Source: CAVTJL01 sp963735065
GTDB lineage: Bacteria; Pseudomonadota; Alphaproteobacteria; Geminicoccales; Geminicoccaceae
Direction of reading: 5' to 3'
NCBI GenBank assembly: GCA_963735065.1
Contig: CAVTJL010000001.1
Location: 558,001-622,000, forward strand
Length of the DNA stretch: 64,000 nucleotides
The position numbers and the translations under genes are program-made. How positions within the stretch are numbered: the stretch's first letter is position 1; every line of letters starts with the position of its first letter. Shown piece after piece: positions 18,909-27,834 of this stretch. The notes below the pieces were generated by a model. The model worked only from the letters and a program-made list of their open reading frames with translations, did no database searches and was not told the origin of the DNA.

Positions 18909-19614
18909 GGCCGCTCCCGCCCTCGGGCTTTTGACCGTCTCCTTGACCGTCCGCCGCCTCGTCCTTTCGCCACGCTCCCGGCCGCGGGCGTAATGCCGCA
19001 TCCTTGAGCGTGGTCTTGCCACCGATCGGCATCGAGCCGTGCCGGCCGTTTTGCGGCCCGGGCTCCGGCGTCTCGCCGCGCTTCAGCGCCTCGAGGATGC
19101 GCTTCGTGCCCTCATAGTCGAGGTCCTCATAGAACACATCGTCGACCCAGAGGATCGGCGCATTGGCGCAGGCGCCCAGGCACTCGAACTCGCGCACGAA
19201 GAAGCGACCGTCCTCGGTCGACTCACCCATGTCGCAGCCCAGCACCTCCCTGCAGGCCCTGACCACCTCGTCGGAGCCGCAGAGCCAGCATGGCGTGGTC
19301 GTGCACACACGGACCTGGACCCGCCCGGTCGGCACCGTGTTGTACATGTCGTAGAAGGTGGCGACCTCGTAGACGCGGATGCGCGGCATGCCCAGATAGT
19401 CGGCCACATAGTCCAGCGCCGCGCGCGGCAGCCAGCCGCCATGCTGCTCCTGGGCCAGATGGAGCAGCGGCAGCACCGCGCTCGCCTGCCTTCCCTCGGG
19501 ATATTTGGCGACGATCACCTTCGCCCGCTCGGCGCTCTCGGTCGAGAACGCGAAGGTCGGGGAATCGGGCGCCATGGCGCCCCGGACCTCGACGGTGCCG
19601 GCCGGCCCGCTCAT
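18898..19614 (-). CDS. nuoE: NADH-quinone oxidoreductase subunit E
   Basis: 238 aa thioredoxin-fold subunit with the N1a [2Fe-2S] cluster. The four ligands are in CTTTPCWLCGS and CLGACANAP. The first 25 residues are a variable extension. After about residue 170 there is a low-complexity basic/acidic tail (KDEAADGQGDGQKPEGG) common in alphaproteobacterial NuoE. The start overlaps the nuoD stop (ATGA), and the tail overlaps the nuoF start. Confidence 0.95.
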
Positions 19615-20789
19615 CGATCGATCTCGCCGAAGACGATGTCGATCGAGCCGATGATCGAGACGATGTCGGCCAGCATGTGCCCCTTGCCCATGAAATCCAC
19701 GGCCTGCAGATGGACGTAGCCCGGCGAGCGGATCTTGCAGCGGTAGGGCTTGTTGGTGCCGTCCGAGACGAGATAGACGCCAAACTCGCCCTTGGTGCTC
19801 TCGACCGCCGCGTACACCTCGCCTTCGGGAACGTGCACGCCCTCCGTATAGAGCTTGAAATGGTGGATCAAGGCCTCCATCGAGCGCTTCATCTCGGCGC
19901 GCTTGGGTGGCGTCACCTTCTGGTCGGCCACGCGCACCGGCCCCTCGGGCATCTGATCCAGGCACTGCCGCATGATCTTCAGCGATTCCCGGATCTCGGC
20001 CATGCGCACGAGATAGCGGTCGTAGCAGTCGCCGTTGCGGCCGACCGGGATGTCGAAGTCCATCCGGTCATAGACCGCATAGGGCTGCGACTTCCTGAGG
20101 TCCCAGGGCAGCCCCGAGGCGCGGATCATGGGCCCCGTGAAGCCCCAGTCCAGCGCCTCGTCCTCCGTGACCACACCGATGTCGACGGTGCGCTGCTTGA
20201 AGATGCGGTTCTCGGTCAGGAGATTGTCGACGTCGTCGAGCTTGGGGACGAACTGGTCCATCCAGGCCCTCATCTGCGCAGGCATCCCGGCCGGCAGGTC
20301 GCGGTTGACGCCGCCGAAGCGGTAGTAGTTGGCGTGCATCCGCGCACCGCTCACCGCCTCGTAGAAGCCCATCAGCTTCTCCCGCTCCTCGAACATCCAA
20401 AGGAGCGGCGTCATGGCGCCGATATCGAGCGCCATGGTCGTGATGTTGAGGAGATGATTGGCGATGCGGGTGAGCTCGTCGAAGAGCGTGCGGATATAGA
20501 GCGCCCGGATCGGCGCCTCGACGCCCATGAGGCGCTCGACCGCCAGCACGTAGGCGTGCTCCTGGCAGAGCATCGAGCAGTAATCGAGGCGATCGAAATA
20601 GGGGATGTTCTGAAGATAGGGGCGGAACTCGATCAGCTTCTCCGTGCCCCGATGGAGAAGGCCGATATGCGGGTCGGCCCGCTCGACGATCTCGCCGTCC
20701 ATCTCGAGCACCAGACGCATGACGCCGTGGGCCGCCGGATGCTGCGGCCCGAAGTTCAGGTTGAAGCTCTTCAGCTGAATATCGGCCAT
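19611..20789 (-). CDS. nuoD: NADH-quinone oxidoreductase subunit D
   Basis: 392 aa 49-kDa subunit lining the quinone pocket, related to the large subunit of NiFe hydrogenase but without its metal cysteines. Family marks include NFGPQHPAAHGVMRLVLEMDGE with the quinone-pocket histidine, HIGLLHRGTEKLIE, YCSMLCQEHAYVLAVE and the C-terminal GSIDIVFGEIDR. The 77-base gap to nuoC contains a perfect stem-loop over the nuoC stop. Confidence 0.96.
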   Translation of the reverse strand: MADIQLKSFNLNFGPQHPAAHGVMRLVLEMDGEIVERADPHIGLLHRGTEKLIEFRPYLQNIPYFDRLDYCSMLCQEHAYVLAVERLMGVEAPIRALYIRTLFDELTRIANHLLNITTMALDIGAMTPLLWMFEEREKLMGFYEAVSGARMHANYYRFGGVNRDLPAGMPAQMRAWMDQFVPKLDDVDNLLTENRIFKQRTVDIGVVTEDEALDWGFTGPMIRASGLPWDLRKSQPYAVYDRMDFDIPVGRNGDCYDRYLVRMAEIRESLKIMRQCLDQMPEGPVRVADQKVTPPKRAEMKRSMEALIHHFKLYTEGVHVPEGEVYAAVESTKGEFGVYLVSDGTNKPYRCKIRSPGYVHLQAVDFMGKGHMLADIVSIIGSIDIVFGEIDR

Positions 20790-20852
20790 GCCTCACATCT
20801 CGCGTCGAATGCCGCGACCTTGCCCCCTTGCGGGCGCCGTTTCCGCCAACAA

Positions 20853-20878
20853 GCCGAAGCCACCGGTCAGGCTTCGGC
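20853..20878 (-). other. Stem-loop over the nuoC stop codon
   Basis: A perfect 9-bp inverted repeat (GCCGAAGCC at 20853-20861 and GGCTTCGGC at 20870-20878) has an 8-base loop containing the nuoC stop. On the minus strand no uridine tract follows. It is probably an intercistronic RNA hairpin in the nuoC-nuoD gap; function inferred only. Confidence 0.5.
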
Positions 20879-21493
20879 CTTCTCGTCGCCCGGCAGGAGG
20901 CCGCCGCCGCCCTCCCAGGGGCTGAGGAAGTCCCAGGAGCGGAAGTCCTGCCGCAGCTGGACGGGCTCGTAGACCACCCGCTTCTGCTCGTCGTCGTAGC
21001 GAAGCTCGACGTAGCCGGTAAGCGGGAAGTCCTTCCTCAGCGGATGGCCGTCGAAGCCATAGTCGGTCAGCAGCCGCCTCAGGTCCGGATGGTCGCTGAA
21101 GAGGATGCCGTACATGTCCCAGGTCTCGCGCTCGAACCAGCCGGCGGTCGAGTAGACGCCGACCACCGACGGCACCGGCGTCGCCTCGTCGGTGCGCACC
21201 TTCACGCGGATGCGCTGGTTATGCTTGAGCGAGAGGAGGTGGTAGGCGACGTCGAAGCGGCTCTCGCGCTCCGGATAGTCGGCGCCGCACAGCTCGACCA
21301 GCTGCCTGAACGCCATGTTGGGGTCGTCGCGAAGATAGGTCAGCACGCGGACGATCGCGTGCCCGGGCACGACGATCGTGAGCTCGCCGCGATCGATGCG
21401 GCTCTCGACCAGGACCTCGCCGAGCGTCGGCTCGATGAAGCCCAACAGATCCCGAAGCGCCTCCTCGCGCTCCTTTGCGGCATCACCCGCCAT
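20867..21493 (-). CDS. nuoC: NADH-quinone oxidoreductase subunit C
   Basis: 208 aa 30-kDa subunit of the peripheral arm. Conserved segments are VAYHLLSLKHNQRIRVKV, WFERETWDMYGILFSDHPDLRRLLTDYGFDGHPLRKDFPLTGY and the end region EPVQLRQDFRSWDFLSPWEGG. It is a separate gene, not fused to nuoD as in enterobacteria. The ATG at 21493 precedes MAGDAAKEREEALRDLL; an upstream in-frame ATG at 21613 lies inside nuoB and is not favoured. Confidence 0.95.
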   Translation of the reverse strand: MAGDAAKEREEALRDLLGFIEPTLGEVLVESRIDRGELTIVVPGHAIVRVLTYLRDDPNMAFRQLVELCGADYPERESRFDVAYHLLSLKHNQRIRVKVRTDEATPVPSVVGVYSTAGWFERETWDMYGILFSDHPDLRRLLTDYGFDGHPLRKDFPLTGYVELRYDDEQKRVVYEPVQLRQDFRSWDFLSPWEGGGGLLPGDEKAEA

Positions 21494-21518
21494 GGCTCCT
21501 CCCGCGGCAACCGGCTCG

Positions 21519-22061
21519 TCAGCGGACGAGGGTGCCGGTCCGCCTGATCTTCTTCTGCAGCTGCAGAATGCCGTAGACCAGGGCCTCCGCCGTCGGCGGG
21601 CAGCCCGGAACATAGATGTCGACCGGAACGATGCGATCGCAGCCCCGGACGACCGAGTAGCTGTAATGATAGTAGCCGCCGCCGTTGGCGCAGGAGCCCA
21701 TCGAGATCACGTAGCGCGGCTCGGCCATCTGGTCATAGACCTTGCGCAGCGCCGGCGCCATCTTGTTGCACAGCGTGCCGGCGACGATCATCACGTCCGA
21801 CTGCCGCGGGCTCGGCCGGAAGACGAGCCCGAAACGGTCGAGATCGTAGCGCGCGGCCGCCGCGTGCATCATCTCGACGGCGCAGCAGGCAAGGCCGAAG
21901 GTCATCGGCCACAGGCTGCCGGAGCGCGCCCAGTTGACGAGATCGTTGAGGCTGGTGACGAGAAAGCCCTGCTTCTCGAGCCCCTCATTGACGTCCTCGA
22001 ACAGGCTGGAGCCGGGCGTCGCGGTGGGCGCCAGGCTGCCTGCCGCCGTGCTCACTCCCAT
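21519..22061 (-). CDS. nuoB: NADH-quinone oxidoreductase subunit B
   Basis: 180 aa PSST-type subunit with the terminal N2 [4Fe-4S] cluster that passes electrons to quinone. Ligands are visible in FGLACCAVEMM, SMGSCANGGGYYHYSYSVV and YVPGCPPTAEAL. The start at 22061 overlaps the end of nuoA by ten bases. The 25-30 residue N-terminal extension before FLVTSLNDLVNWAR is variable in the family. Confidence 0.96.
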   Translation of the reverse strand: MGVSTAAGSLAPTATPGSSLFEDVNEGLEKQGFLVTSLNDLVNWARSGSLWPMTFGLACCAVEMMHAAAARYDLDRFGLVFRPSPRQSDVMIVAGTLCNKMAPALRKVYDQMAEPRYVISMGSCANGGGYYHYSYSVVRGCDRIVPVDIYVPGCPPTAEALVYGILQLQKKIRRTGTLVR

Positions 22062-22417
22062 TCGAGGGCTCCCTTCTTCCACTCGTAGATGAAGCCGACC
22101 GTCAGGATCCCGAGGAACACCATCATCGACCAGAACCCGGCGACGCCGATCTTCCCCAGCGTCACCGCCCAGGGAAAGAGGAAGGCCACCTCGAGGTCGA
22201 AGATGATGAACAGGATGGCGACGAGATAGAAGCGGACGTCGAACCGCCCGCGGCTGTCGTCGAAGGCCTCGAAGCCGCACTCGTACGCGGAGAGCTTCTC
22301 GGCGTCCGGCCGCTGGCGCGCCACCAGCAGCGAGGCCACGAGGATGACCAGCGCCAGACCGACCGCGATCGCGAGGAACACGGCGATCGGGAGATAGTTG
22401 GCGAGATAGGTCTCCAT
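22052..22417 (-). CDS. nuoA: NADH-quinone oxidoreductase subunit A
   Basis: 121 aa with three membrane helices; first gene of the complex I operon. The conserved loop KLSAYECGFEAFDDSRGRFDVRFYLVAILFIIFDLEVAFLFPW, with the cysteine near the quinone site, is intact. A GAGG sequence 5-8 bases before the ATG serves as ribosome site. Transcription probably starts from the candidate promoter at 22479-22507, with possible read-through from the upstream tRNA. Confidence 0.96.
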   Translation of the reverse strand: METYLANYLPIAVFLAIAVGLALVILVASLLVARQRPDAEKLSAYECGFEAFDDSRGRFDVRFYLVAILFIIFDLEVAFLFPWAVTLGKIGVAGFWSMMVFLGILTVGFIYEWKKGALEWE

Positions 22418-22478
22418 CGTCCTCGCGCTCTTCTATGACAGTGCAGTGGCGGCGGGCGCCCGGCCGCCGTCGGTGCGG

Positions 22479-22507
22479 AACATAGGGCGCTGCATCGCAA
22501 AAGCCAA
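22479..22507 (-). promoter_or_regulatory. Candidate promoter of the nuo operon
   Basis: On the minus strand TTGGCT (22502-22507) and TATGTT (22479-22484) are separated by exactly 17 bases. Each matches its sigma-70 consensus at four of six positions. It lies about 60 bases upstream of nuoA. Not confirmed by any start-site data. Confidence 0.45.
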
Positions 22508-22530
22508 GCCGCGTCGCCAGGGGCCGGAGC

Positions 22531-22552
22531 CTCCGGCGCGACGGCGCCGGAG
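22531..22552 (-). other. Stem-loop downstream of tRNA-Asp
   Basis: A perfect 9-bp inverted repeat, CTCCGGCGC / GCGCCGGAG, has a 4-base loop. It lies 36 bases past the tRNA 3' end and upstream of the nuo promoter. There is no T-run directly after it, so it is a weak terminator or processing hairpin at best. Confidence 0.4.
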
Positions 22553-22587
22553 CATCTTGAGCAGGAGATTTCAAGGAGGGCAGATGA

Positions 22588-22664
<77 letters not shown>

Positions 22665-22679
22665 GCGCAGGACGGCGGA

Positions 22680-22708
22680 CAGATAGTGACCGCCCCCGTC
22701 GCTGTCAA
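22680..22708 (-). promoter_or_regulatory. Promoter of tRNA-Asp
   Basis: A perfect TTGACA -35 (22703-22708), a 17-base spacer and TATCTG -10 (22680-22685) lie 15 bases before the tRNA 5' end on the minus strand. This is the strongest promoter match I noticed in the window, as expected for a stable RNA gene. Confidence 0.8.
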
Positions 22709-22892
22709 CGTTCCGCCCACGCGAGGTCGATGGCCCGGCCCCCGCCGCCTTGGCCTGGCGTCGCCCGAGGCGCTCCGGCCCGATGCCATCCCTTGCGCGC
22801 CGCCCCGGTTGGGCGGATTCTCCGGCTCCAATGGCTGGCGTCAGGGTGCGGTGTGGCGCCGCGCCCGGAACGGGCCAGGGGAGGGAAGCGGG

Positions 22893-23141
22893 ATGAGCAT
22901 GGACCTGCCGCCGGAGCTGGAGGAGCGGGCCGAGGCCCTGGATGAGGGCCAGCGCCAGGCCGTCGAGAAGCGGGCCTATGCCCTTTGGGAGGAGGCCGGC
23001 CGCCCCGAGGGCCGTGCCCTCGACTACTGGCTCCTGGCCGAGCAGGAGATCGTCAACCAGTCGAGCGCCGGCGAGGAGGATCCGCTGGCCGCCCTGGACG
23101 CCTTCGAGCCAGGAGCCCTCGAGGGTCCCGCCAAAGGCTGA
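22893..23141 (+). CDS. DUF2934 domain small protein
   Basis: 82 aa soluble acidic protein. The segment RAYALWEEAGRPEGRALDYWLLAEQEI is the DUF2934 signature (R-A-x-x-LWE-x-x-G-R-P-x-G-x-x-x-xHW, here with DYW). The function of the family is unknown. The ATG at 22893 has a GGGAGGGA ribosome site about seven bases upstream. The frame stays open upstream through the tRNA region, but that part has no protein character. A GC-rich stem-loop lies 46 bases past the stop. Confidence 0.8.
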   Translation: MSMDLPPELEERAEALDEGQRQAVEKRAYALWEEAGRPEGRALDYWLLAEQEIVNQSSAGEEDPLAALDAFEPGALEGPAKG

Positions 23142-23699
23142 CCTCCGGGCCCCCAGGGCCTCTCTCGACACCTCGCCGTCCCGCGAGCCGGGCGGCCTTC
23201 GCCCGGCGCCGCTCCCCGTTCGCCCCGAGGCTCAGCGCTGTGGATCTCCAGAGCTATGGATCGGCGTGGGCACGCGCCGCCCTGCCCGTGGGCCCGGCAG
23301 GGCCGGCGGGCGGGCGATCGAGGAGATGCACGGCCGACCACATCGCCTGCGCCCAGAGCCAGGCGGGCGCCGTCATCAGCTCACCGAGCCGCACGGCGGA
23401 CTGAACGAGAAGCGGCGGTGGGCAGGCAGGGCCGTCCGCGGGTCGCGATCTGGTTCTCATGGCTCCGAGCCTACAGCCGACAGGGTTAAGAGATAGGCCT
23501 GAAGACGCCGGGTTTCAGGCCCAGGCGGTGCCGATGCCCGGGCGAGCAGCCGCTTGACGGCGTCCACAGTTGATGTCATCCACTATTGCCATCGGGCATG
23601 CCACAGAATCGTGGGAGCGGCGGACGGGTTCCGCCAACGAAGGGTCATGCCTTGTCCTCGAACAGCTCTGCTCATCCTCGCCGCGCGGCGGCCTGATCG
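23142..23699. other. Gene-poor region with one stem-loop
   Basis: About 560 bases without a convincing gene. A perfect 8-bp stem (GCCGGGCG / CGCCCGGC, 23187-23207, 5-base loop) follows the DUF2934 gene and may end its transcript, though no T-run follows. A 68-codon minus-strand frame at 23254-23460 (it includes APAWLWAQAMWSAVHLLDRP, start after CGGAG) is a weak candidate for a tiny protein. The last 150 bases should contain the promoter of the oxidoreductase cluster, but I see no clear -35/-10 pair. Confidence 0.5.
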
Positions 23700-25025
23700 A
23701 TGGTCGCGAGCGTCAGGCGCGCGCCACTCGAGCCCTCGCTCTGGTACGCGACGGCAGCCCCGCCCCCCGACACACGCCCGCTCGAGGGTACCGTCGAGGC
23801 GCCGGTGTGCGTCATCGGCGCCGGCTATACCGGCCTCTCGACCGCCATCCATCTGGGTGAGCGTGGCGTGCCGGCGGTGGTGCTCGAGGCCGAGGAGGTG
23901 GGCTTCGGCGGGTCGGGCAGGAACGCCGGGCACTGCACGCCCACCTTCCATTTCTACGAGTTCCCCACCATCCGCCGCATGCTGGGCGAGCCCTACGCCT
24001 CGCGCCTGATCGAGCGCCAGACCAACGCCGCCAACCTCGTCTTCGACCTGATCCGCCGCTACGCGATCGACTGCGAGGGCGTGCAGAACGGCTATGTGCA
24101 GGTCGCGCACGCCTCGGCCATGGTCAAGAAGATGGAGCAGAAGGCGCGCGACTACGCCTCGGTCGGCAAGGCGACGCGCGTCCTCGACCGCGCCGAGGTC
24201 GAGCGGCTCACGGGCTCGCCCCGCTATCACGGCGGCTGGTTCCATCCCGAGGGCGGCCATCTGAACCCGCTGGGCTACGCCCGCGGTCTCGCCCGCGCCG
24301 CCCAGTCGCTGGGCGCCACGGTCCACACCAAGTCGCCCGTGACGGGGATCCGGGCCGAGGGCAGCCGCTGGCGCGTCGAGACGCCCAAGGGCTCCGTCCT
24401 CGCCGACAAGGTGGTGTGCGGCACCGGCGCCTACACGACCGGCTTCTGGCCCGGGCTCGACCAGACCTTCAAGGTGATCACGGTGGCGGTGCTGGCGACC
24501 CAGCCGCTCTCGGACAATGTCAAGAAGAGCATAGCGCCCGAGAACAACACCGTCGTCGACAGCCGCGGCGACAGCTTCATCTACAAGTACAACAAGGATG
24601 GCCGGCTCGTGACCTCGACCTTCGTCGAGGGCCGGCGCGGCACCGACATCGCCTGGACCAAGGCGATGATGACCGAGAAGTTCAAGTGGGTGCTGCCCCA
24701 GCTGGGCGAGATCGACTGGCAGTATTACTGGTACGGCGATCTCGACATGCAGCCGCGCACGATCCCCAGGCTCTTCGAGCTGGCCCCTGGCATCGTCGCC
24801 TCGCTCGGCTATTCGGGCCGCGGCGTGCCCACCGGCACCATGATGGGCACCGTGCTCGCCGACTGGGCCATGGGCATGTCGCCCTCGGAGCTCACGCTAA
24901 GGCCCGAGCCGCTCAAGAAGGCCCCCTTCTACATGAGCTTCGCGCCGCGTGCCTTCCTCGCCTGGTCGCGCTTCCAGGATGCGCGGCTGCTGCGGCGTGA
25001 TCACGTCGAGGCACCCCCGTTCTGA
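23700..25025 (+). CDS. FAD-dependent oxidoreductase (DAO/PuuB type)
   Basis: 441 aa. The Rossmann dinucleotide site VCVIGAGYTGLSTAIHLGERG starts near residue 36, followed by the FAD motif GFGGSGRNAGHC. The C-terminal FAD loop is SLGYSGRGVPTGTMMG. This is the D-amino-acid oxidase / gamma-glutamylputrescine oxidoreductase family, which oxidises amines or amino acids. The exact substrate is not readable. No strong ribosome site is visible before the ATG at 23700, so the true start could differ by a few codons. It opens a plus-strand cluster with a MarR regulator, an SDR, a second FAD oxidoreductase and a peptide-type ABC importer, which suggests uptake and oxidation of a secondary amine or modified amino acid. 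Confidence 0.85.
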   Translation: MVASVRRAPLEPSLWYATAAPPPDTRPLEGTVEAPVCVIGAGYTGLSTAIHLGERGVPAVVLEAEEVGFGGSGRNAGHCTPTFHFYEFPTIRRMLGEPYASRLIERQTNAANLVFDLIRRYAIDCEGVQNGYVQVAHASAMVKKMEQKARDYASVGKATRVLDRAEVERLTGSPRYHGGWFHPEGGHLNPLGYARGLARAAQSLGATVHTKSPVTGIRAEGSRWRVETPKGSVLADKVVCGTGAYTTGFWPGLDQTFKVITVAVLATQPLSDNVKKSIAPENNTVVDSRGDSFIYKYNKDGRLVTSTFVEGRRGTDIAWTKAMMTEKFKWVLPQLGEIDWQYYWYGDLDMQPRTIPRLFELAPGIVASLGYSGRGVPTGTMMGTVLADWAMGMSPSELTLRPEPLKKAPFYMSFAPRAFLAWSRFQDARLLRRDHVEAPPF

Positions 25026-25101
25026 GCGAAGGAGAGCTTCTTGATGCCGCTTTCGAACGCTAAGAAGCCGCCCACGACAGGGCGCTGGAGCAGGGCCGGG
25101 C

Positions 25102-25671
25102 ATGAAAGCGAGGCAGGCCGTCCGCCGGACGGAGGTGGTGGTGGTCGAGCAGCGCACGCCGCCGCCGCCCAAGACGATCGATCATTCGCGCGTCGATCTC
25201 GACATCTTCGCGGATCTCCTGAGCTTCCACGCGCGCACCGTGGTCCTGGCGCTCAACCGCGATCTCGACGCGCAGATGTCGCCCTTGCCGCAGATCGCGA
25301 CCGGCACCGGCAAGATCTCGACGCTGCTCCTGATCGAGGCCAATCCGGGCATCCGCCCGTCGGTGATCGCGCACTACATCTTGAAGGACCGCTCGGCCAT
25401 GGTCCGGCTCCTGGCCCAGTTCGTGCGGGCGGGCCTCGTCGAGCAGCGCGTCTCCGAGCAGGAGCGGCGTGCCCACGAGCTCTTCATCACCCCCAAGGGC
25501 AAGGCGCTGGCGAGCCGCGTGCGCGCCATCACGCTGCGCCAGAACGAGCGCTTCTTCAGCGTCCTCACGGGCGAGGAGCAGGCGGGCCTGCTGAAGGGGC
25601 TGAAGAAGCTCTACGAGGCCCATGTGGCGACATTGCCGATGGAGGCCGACCTGCCGATCGCCGGCGCCTGA
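25102..25671 (+). CDS. MarR family transcriptional regulator
   Basis: 189 aa. After a basic leader of about 30 residues comes a winged-helix MarR domain. Seen are the N-terminal dimer helix (DIFADLLSFHARTVVLALNRDL), the DNA-recognition part (IRPSVIAHYILKDRSAMVRLLAQFVRAGLVEQR) and the wing (VSEQERRAHELFITPKGKAL). It lies between the first FAD oxidoreductase and the SDR on the same strand. MarR proteins are usually dimeric repressors released by a small ligand, so control of this catabolic cluster is a reasonable inference. Confidence 0.88.
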   Translation: MKARQAVRRTEVVVVEQRTPPPPKTIDHSRVDLDIFADLLSFHARTVVLALNRDLDAQMSPLPQIATGTGKISTLLLIEANPGIRPSVIAHYILKDRSAMVRLLAQFVRAGLVEQRVSEQERRAHELFITPKGKALASRVRAITLRQNERFFSVLTGEEQAGLLKGLKKLYEAHVATLPMEADLPIAGA

Positions 25672-25699
25672 GCCGATCCTCCTTCGCCGGAGCGCGGCC

Positions 25700-26401
25700 T
25701 TGAGCGCGCCGCGCACGGCGATGATCTCGGGCGCCAATCGCGGCATCGGGCTTGCGATCGCGAGCCGTCTTCTCGACGAGGGCTGGTCCTTGAGCCTGGG
25801 CGTGCGCTCGCCCGGGAAGCTGCCGCAGGCGCTGGCCGGGCCCGGGATCCTGGCCGTCCCCTTCGATGCCACCGACCGCGCCTCCGAGCGCCGCTGGGTC
25901 GAGGCGACGATGGAGCGCTTCGGCCGCATCGACGCCCTCGTCGCCAACGCCGGGATCATGATCCCCAAGACGGTGATCGAGATCGAGGACGAGGAGATCG
26001 ACGCCCTCTTCGAGGTCAACGTGAAGTCGCCGCTGCGCCTGGCGCGCGCCGCCTGGCCGCATCTGGCGGCAAGCGGCGCGGGGCGCATCGTCACGATCGT
26101 CTCGCTCTCGGGCAAGCGGGTGAAGACGGCGCGCTCCGCCAGCTACGCCGTCAGCAAGTTCGCGGCTTTGGCCCTGACCCACGGGCTGCGCCATGCGGGC
26201 TTCGAGGCGGGTATCCGCGCCACCGCCATCTGCCCCGGCTTCGTCGCCACCGACATGGCGGCGGGCCTCACCAACATCGACATGAGCCGGGCCACCCAGC
26301 CCGAGGAGATCGCGCGCATCGTGAGCCTCGTGCTCGACCTGCCGAACACCGCCAGCATCGCCGAGATCCCCGTCAACTGGACGCTCGAGGACTCCTTTTG
26401 A
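25700..26401 (+). CDS. Short-chain dehydrogenase/reductase
   Basis: 233 aa classical SDR. The cofactor motif is reduced but recognisable (SGANRGIGLAIASRLL). VANAGIMIP is the NAG motif. The active site is Ser in IVSLSG and YAVSK (Y-x-x-x-K). PGFVATDMA follows. I chose the TTG at 25700 because GGAG lies 8-11 bases upstream and the length then fits the family. The in-frame ATG at 25622 would overlap the MarR gene, and the next ATG would cut the cofactor strand. Substrate unknown; NADP or NAD preference cannot be read reliably. Confidence 0.82.
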   Translation: MSAPRTAMISGANRGIGLAIASRLLDEGWSLSLGVRSPGKLPQALAGPGILAVPFDATDRASERRWVEATMERFGRIDALVANAGIMIPKTVIEIEDEEIDALFEVNVKSPLRLARAAWPHLAASGAGRIVTIVSLSGKRVKTARSASYAVSKFAALALTHGLRHAGFEAGIRATAICPGFVATDMAAGLTNIDMSRATQPEEIARIVSLVLDLPNTASIAEIPVNWTLEDSF

Positions 26402-26453
26402 CGTCGGCGCCTGCAAGGCCGAACCTGATCGAATCGAAAGGACGCCTGATCTG

Positions 26454-27782
26454 ATGGGACCGGTCGTAGACCCCGTCGAGAGCGACGCGAAGCTCCCCGA
26501 GCGCACCGACGTCGTCGTCATCGGCGGCGGCATCATGGGCACCAGCACGGCCTGGGCGCTGGCGCAGCGCGGCGTCGACGTCACGCTCTGCGAGAAGGGC
26601 CATATCGGCGGCGAGCAATCGAGCCGCAACTGGGGCTGGGTGCGCAAGCAGGGTCGCGACAGCCGCGAGATCCCGCTCATCATCGAGAGCCTGCGCCTGT
26701 GGGAGGGCCTCAACGAGGCGGTCGAGGCCGAGACCGGCTTTCGCCGCACCGGCATCCTCTATGCCTGCGACACCGAGAAGGACCTGGCCGAGCGCGAGGC
26801 CTGGCTGGAGCTGGCCCAGCCCTACCAGCTCGATTCGAAGCTGCTCAGCAGCGACGAGCTGGCGAAGCTGCTGCCCGACACGCAGCGTCGCTTCAAGGGC
26901 GCTCTCTACACCCCGAGCGACGGCCGCGCCGAGCCGCAGAAGGCCGCACCCGCCATCGCCACCGCGACGCGGCGCGAGGGCGGCAAGGTCCTCACCGGCT
27001 GCGCCGTCAGGGGCATCGAGACCTCGGGCGGGCGCGTGTCGGGCGTCGTCACCGAGAAGGGGCGGATCGCCTGCTCCTCGGTGGTGCTGGCGGGCGGTGC
27101 CTGGGCACGCCTCTTCAGCGGCAGCCTCGGCATCCGCCTGCCCCAGCTCAAGGTCCTGGCCTCCGTGCTGCGCACCGAGCCGGTCGAGGACGGGCCGGGG
27201 CCGGCGCTCTACTGCCAGGACTACGCCTTCCGCCGGCGCCTCGACGGCGGCTACAACATCGCCGCCGGCCACGCCAACATTCACCCGATCGTGCCGGACA
27301 GCTTCGCCTTCTTCATGGACTTCCTCCCGGCCATCCGCTCGGAGTGGGATTCCTTCAAGCTCAGGGTCAACGGGCGCCTGCTCGAGGAGTGGCGCACGCC
27401 CAAGAAGTGGCGGCTCGACGAGCCCTCGCCCTTCGAGCGGGTGCGCGTGCTCGATCCCGAGCCCGCCCGGCACTCCTCGGATGGCGCCCTGAGCCGGCTC
27501 GCCCGCGACTTCCCGGCTTTCGCCAAGGCCAAGGCTGCCCAGCATTGGGGCGGGCTGATCGACGTCACACCCGACGCCGTGCCGGTCATCTCGGGCGTGG
27601 ACCAGCTGCCGGGCTTCTTCATCGGCGCCGGCTTCTCGGGCCACGGCTTCGGCATCGGGCCGGGCGCCGGGCGCCTGATGGCCGACCTCGTGACCGGCGC
27701 CACGCCGATCGTCGATCCGCACCACTTCCGCCTCTCGCGTTTCTCGGATGGCTCGCATCCCAAGCCCGAGGCCGGCTTCTGA
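26454..27782 (+). CDS. FAD-dependent oxidoreductase (DAO family), second copy
   Basis: 442 aa. DVVVIGGGIMGTSTAWALAQRG (from about residue 19) is the FAD Rossmann site. CEKGHIGGEQSSRNWGWVRKQGRD is the distinctive GEQSSRNWGW variant of the glycine/D-amino-acid oxidase family, different from the GSGRNAG motif of the gene at 23700. The C-terminal FAD loop is GFFIGAGFSGHGFGIGPGAGRLMADL. It may act on a related or later intermediate of the same pathway. The final 24 bases around its stop are duplicated downstream. Confidence 0.86.
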   Translation: MGPVVDPVESDAKLPERTDVVVIGGGIMGTSTAWALAQRGVDVTLCEKGHIGGEQSSRNWGWVRKQGRDSREIPLIIESLRLWEGLNEAVEAETGFRRTGILYACDTEKDLAEREAWLELAQPYQLDSKLLSSDELAKLLPDTQRRFKGALYTPSDGRAEPQKAAPAIATATRREGGKVLTGCAVRGIETSGGRVSGVVTEKGRIACSSVVLAGGAWARLFSGSLGIRLPQLKVLASVLRTEPVEDGPGPALYCQDYAFRRRLDGGYNIAAGHANIHPIVPDSFAFFMDFLPAIRSEWDSFKLRVNGRLLEEWRTPKKWRLDEPSPFERVRVLDPEPARHSSDGALSRLARDFPAFAKAKAAQHWGGLIDVTPDAVPVISGVDQLPGFFIGAGFSGHGFGIGPGAGRLMADLVTGATPIVDPHHFRLSRFSDGSHPKPEAGF

Positions 27783-27817
27783 CCGGCTCGACCCCGAAGC
27801 CGGCTTCTGACCGGCTC
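27765..27817 (+). repeat. Tandem duplication spanning a stop codon
   Basis: Two 25-base copies (27765-27789 and 27793-27817) differ at one base (CCCGAGGCC vs CCCGAAGCC). Each includes the oxidoreductase ending GGCTTCTGA and continues CCGGCTC. The 28-base offset is not a multiple of three and lies past the first stop, so the protein is unaffected. It looks like a recent slippage or duplication event just before the ribosome site of the next gene. Confidence 0.85.
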
Positions 27818-27834
27818 ACAAGGAGGATCGCCTC

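Noticed and set aside
23254..23460. 68-codon minus-strand frame as a gene
   Set aside because: Weak ribosome site and no family; kept only as a possibility in the intergenic description.
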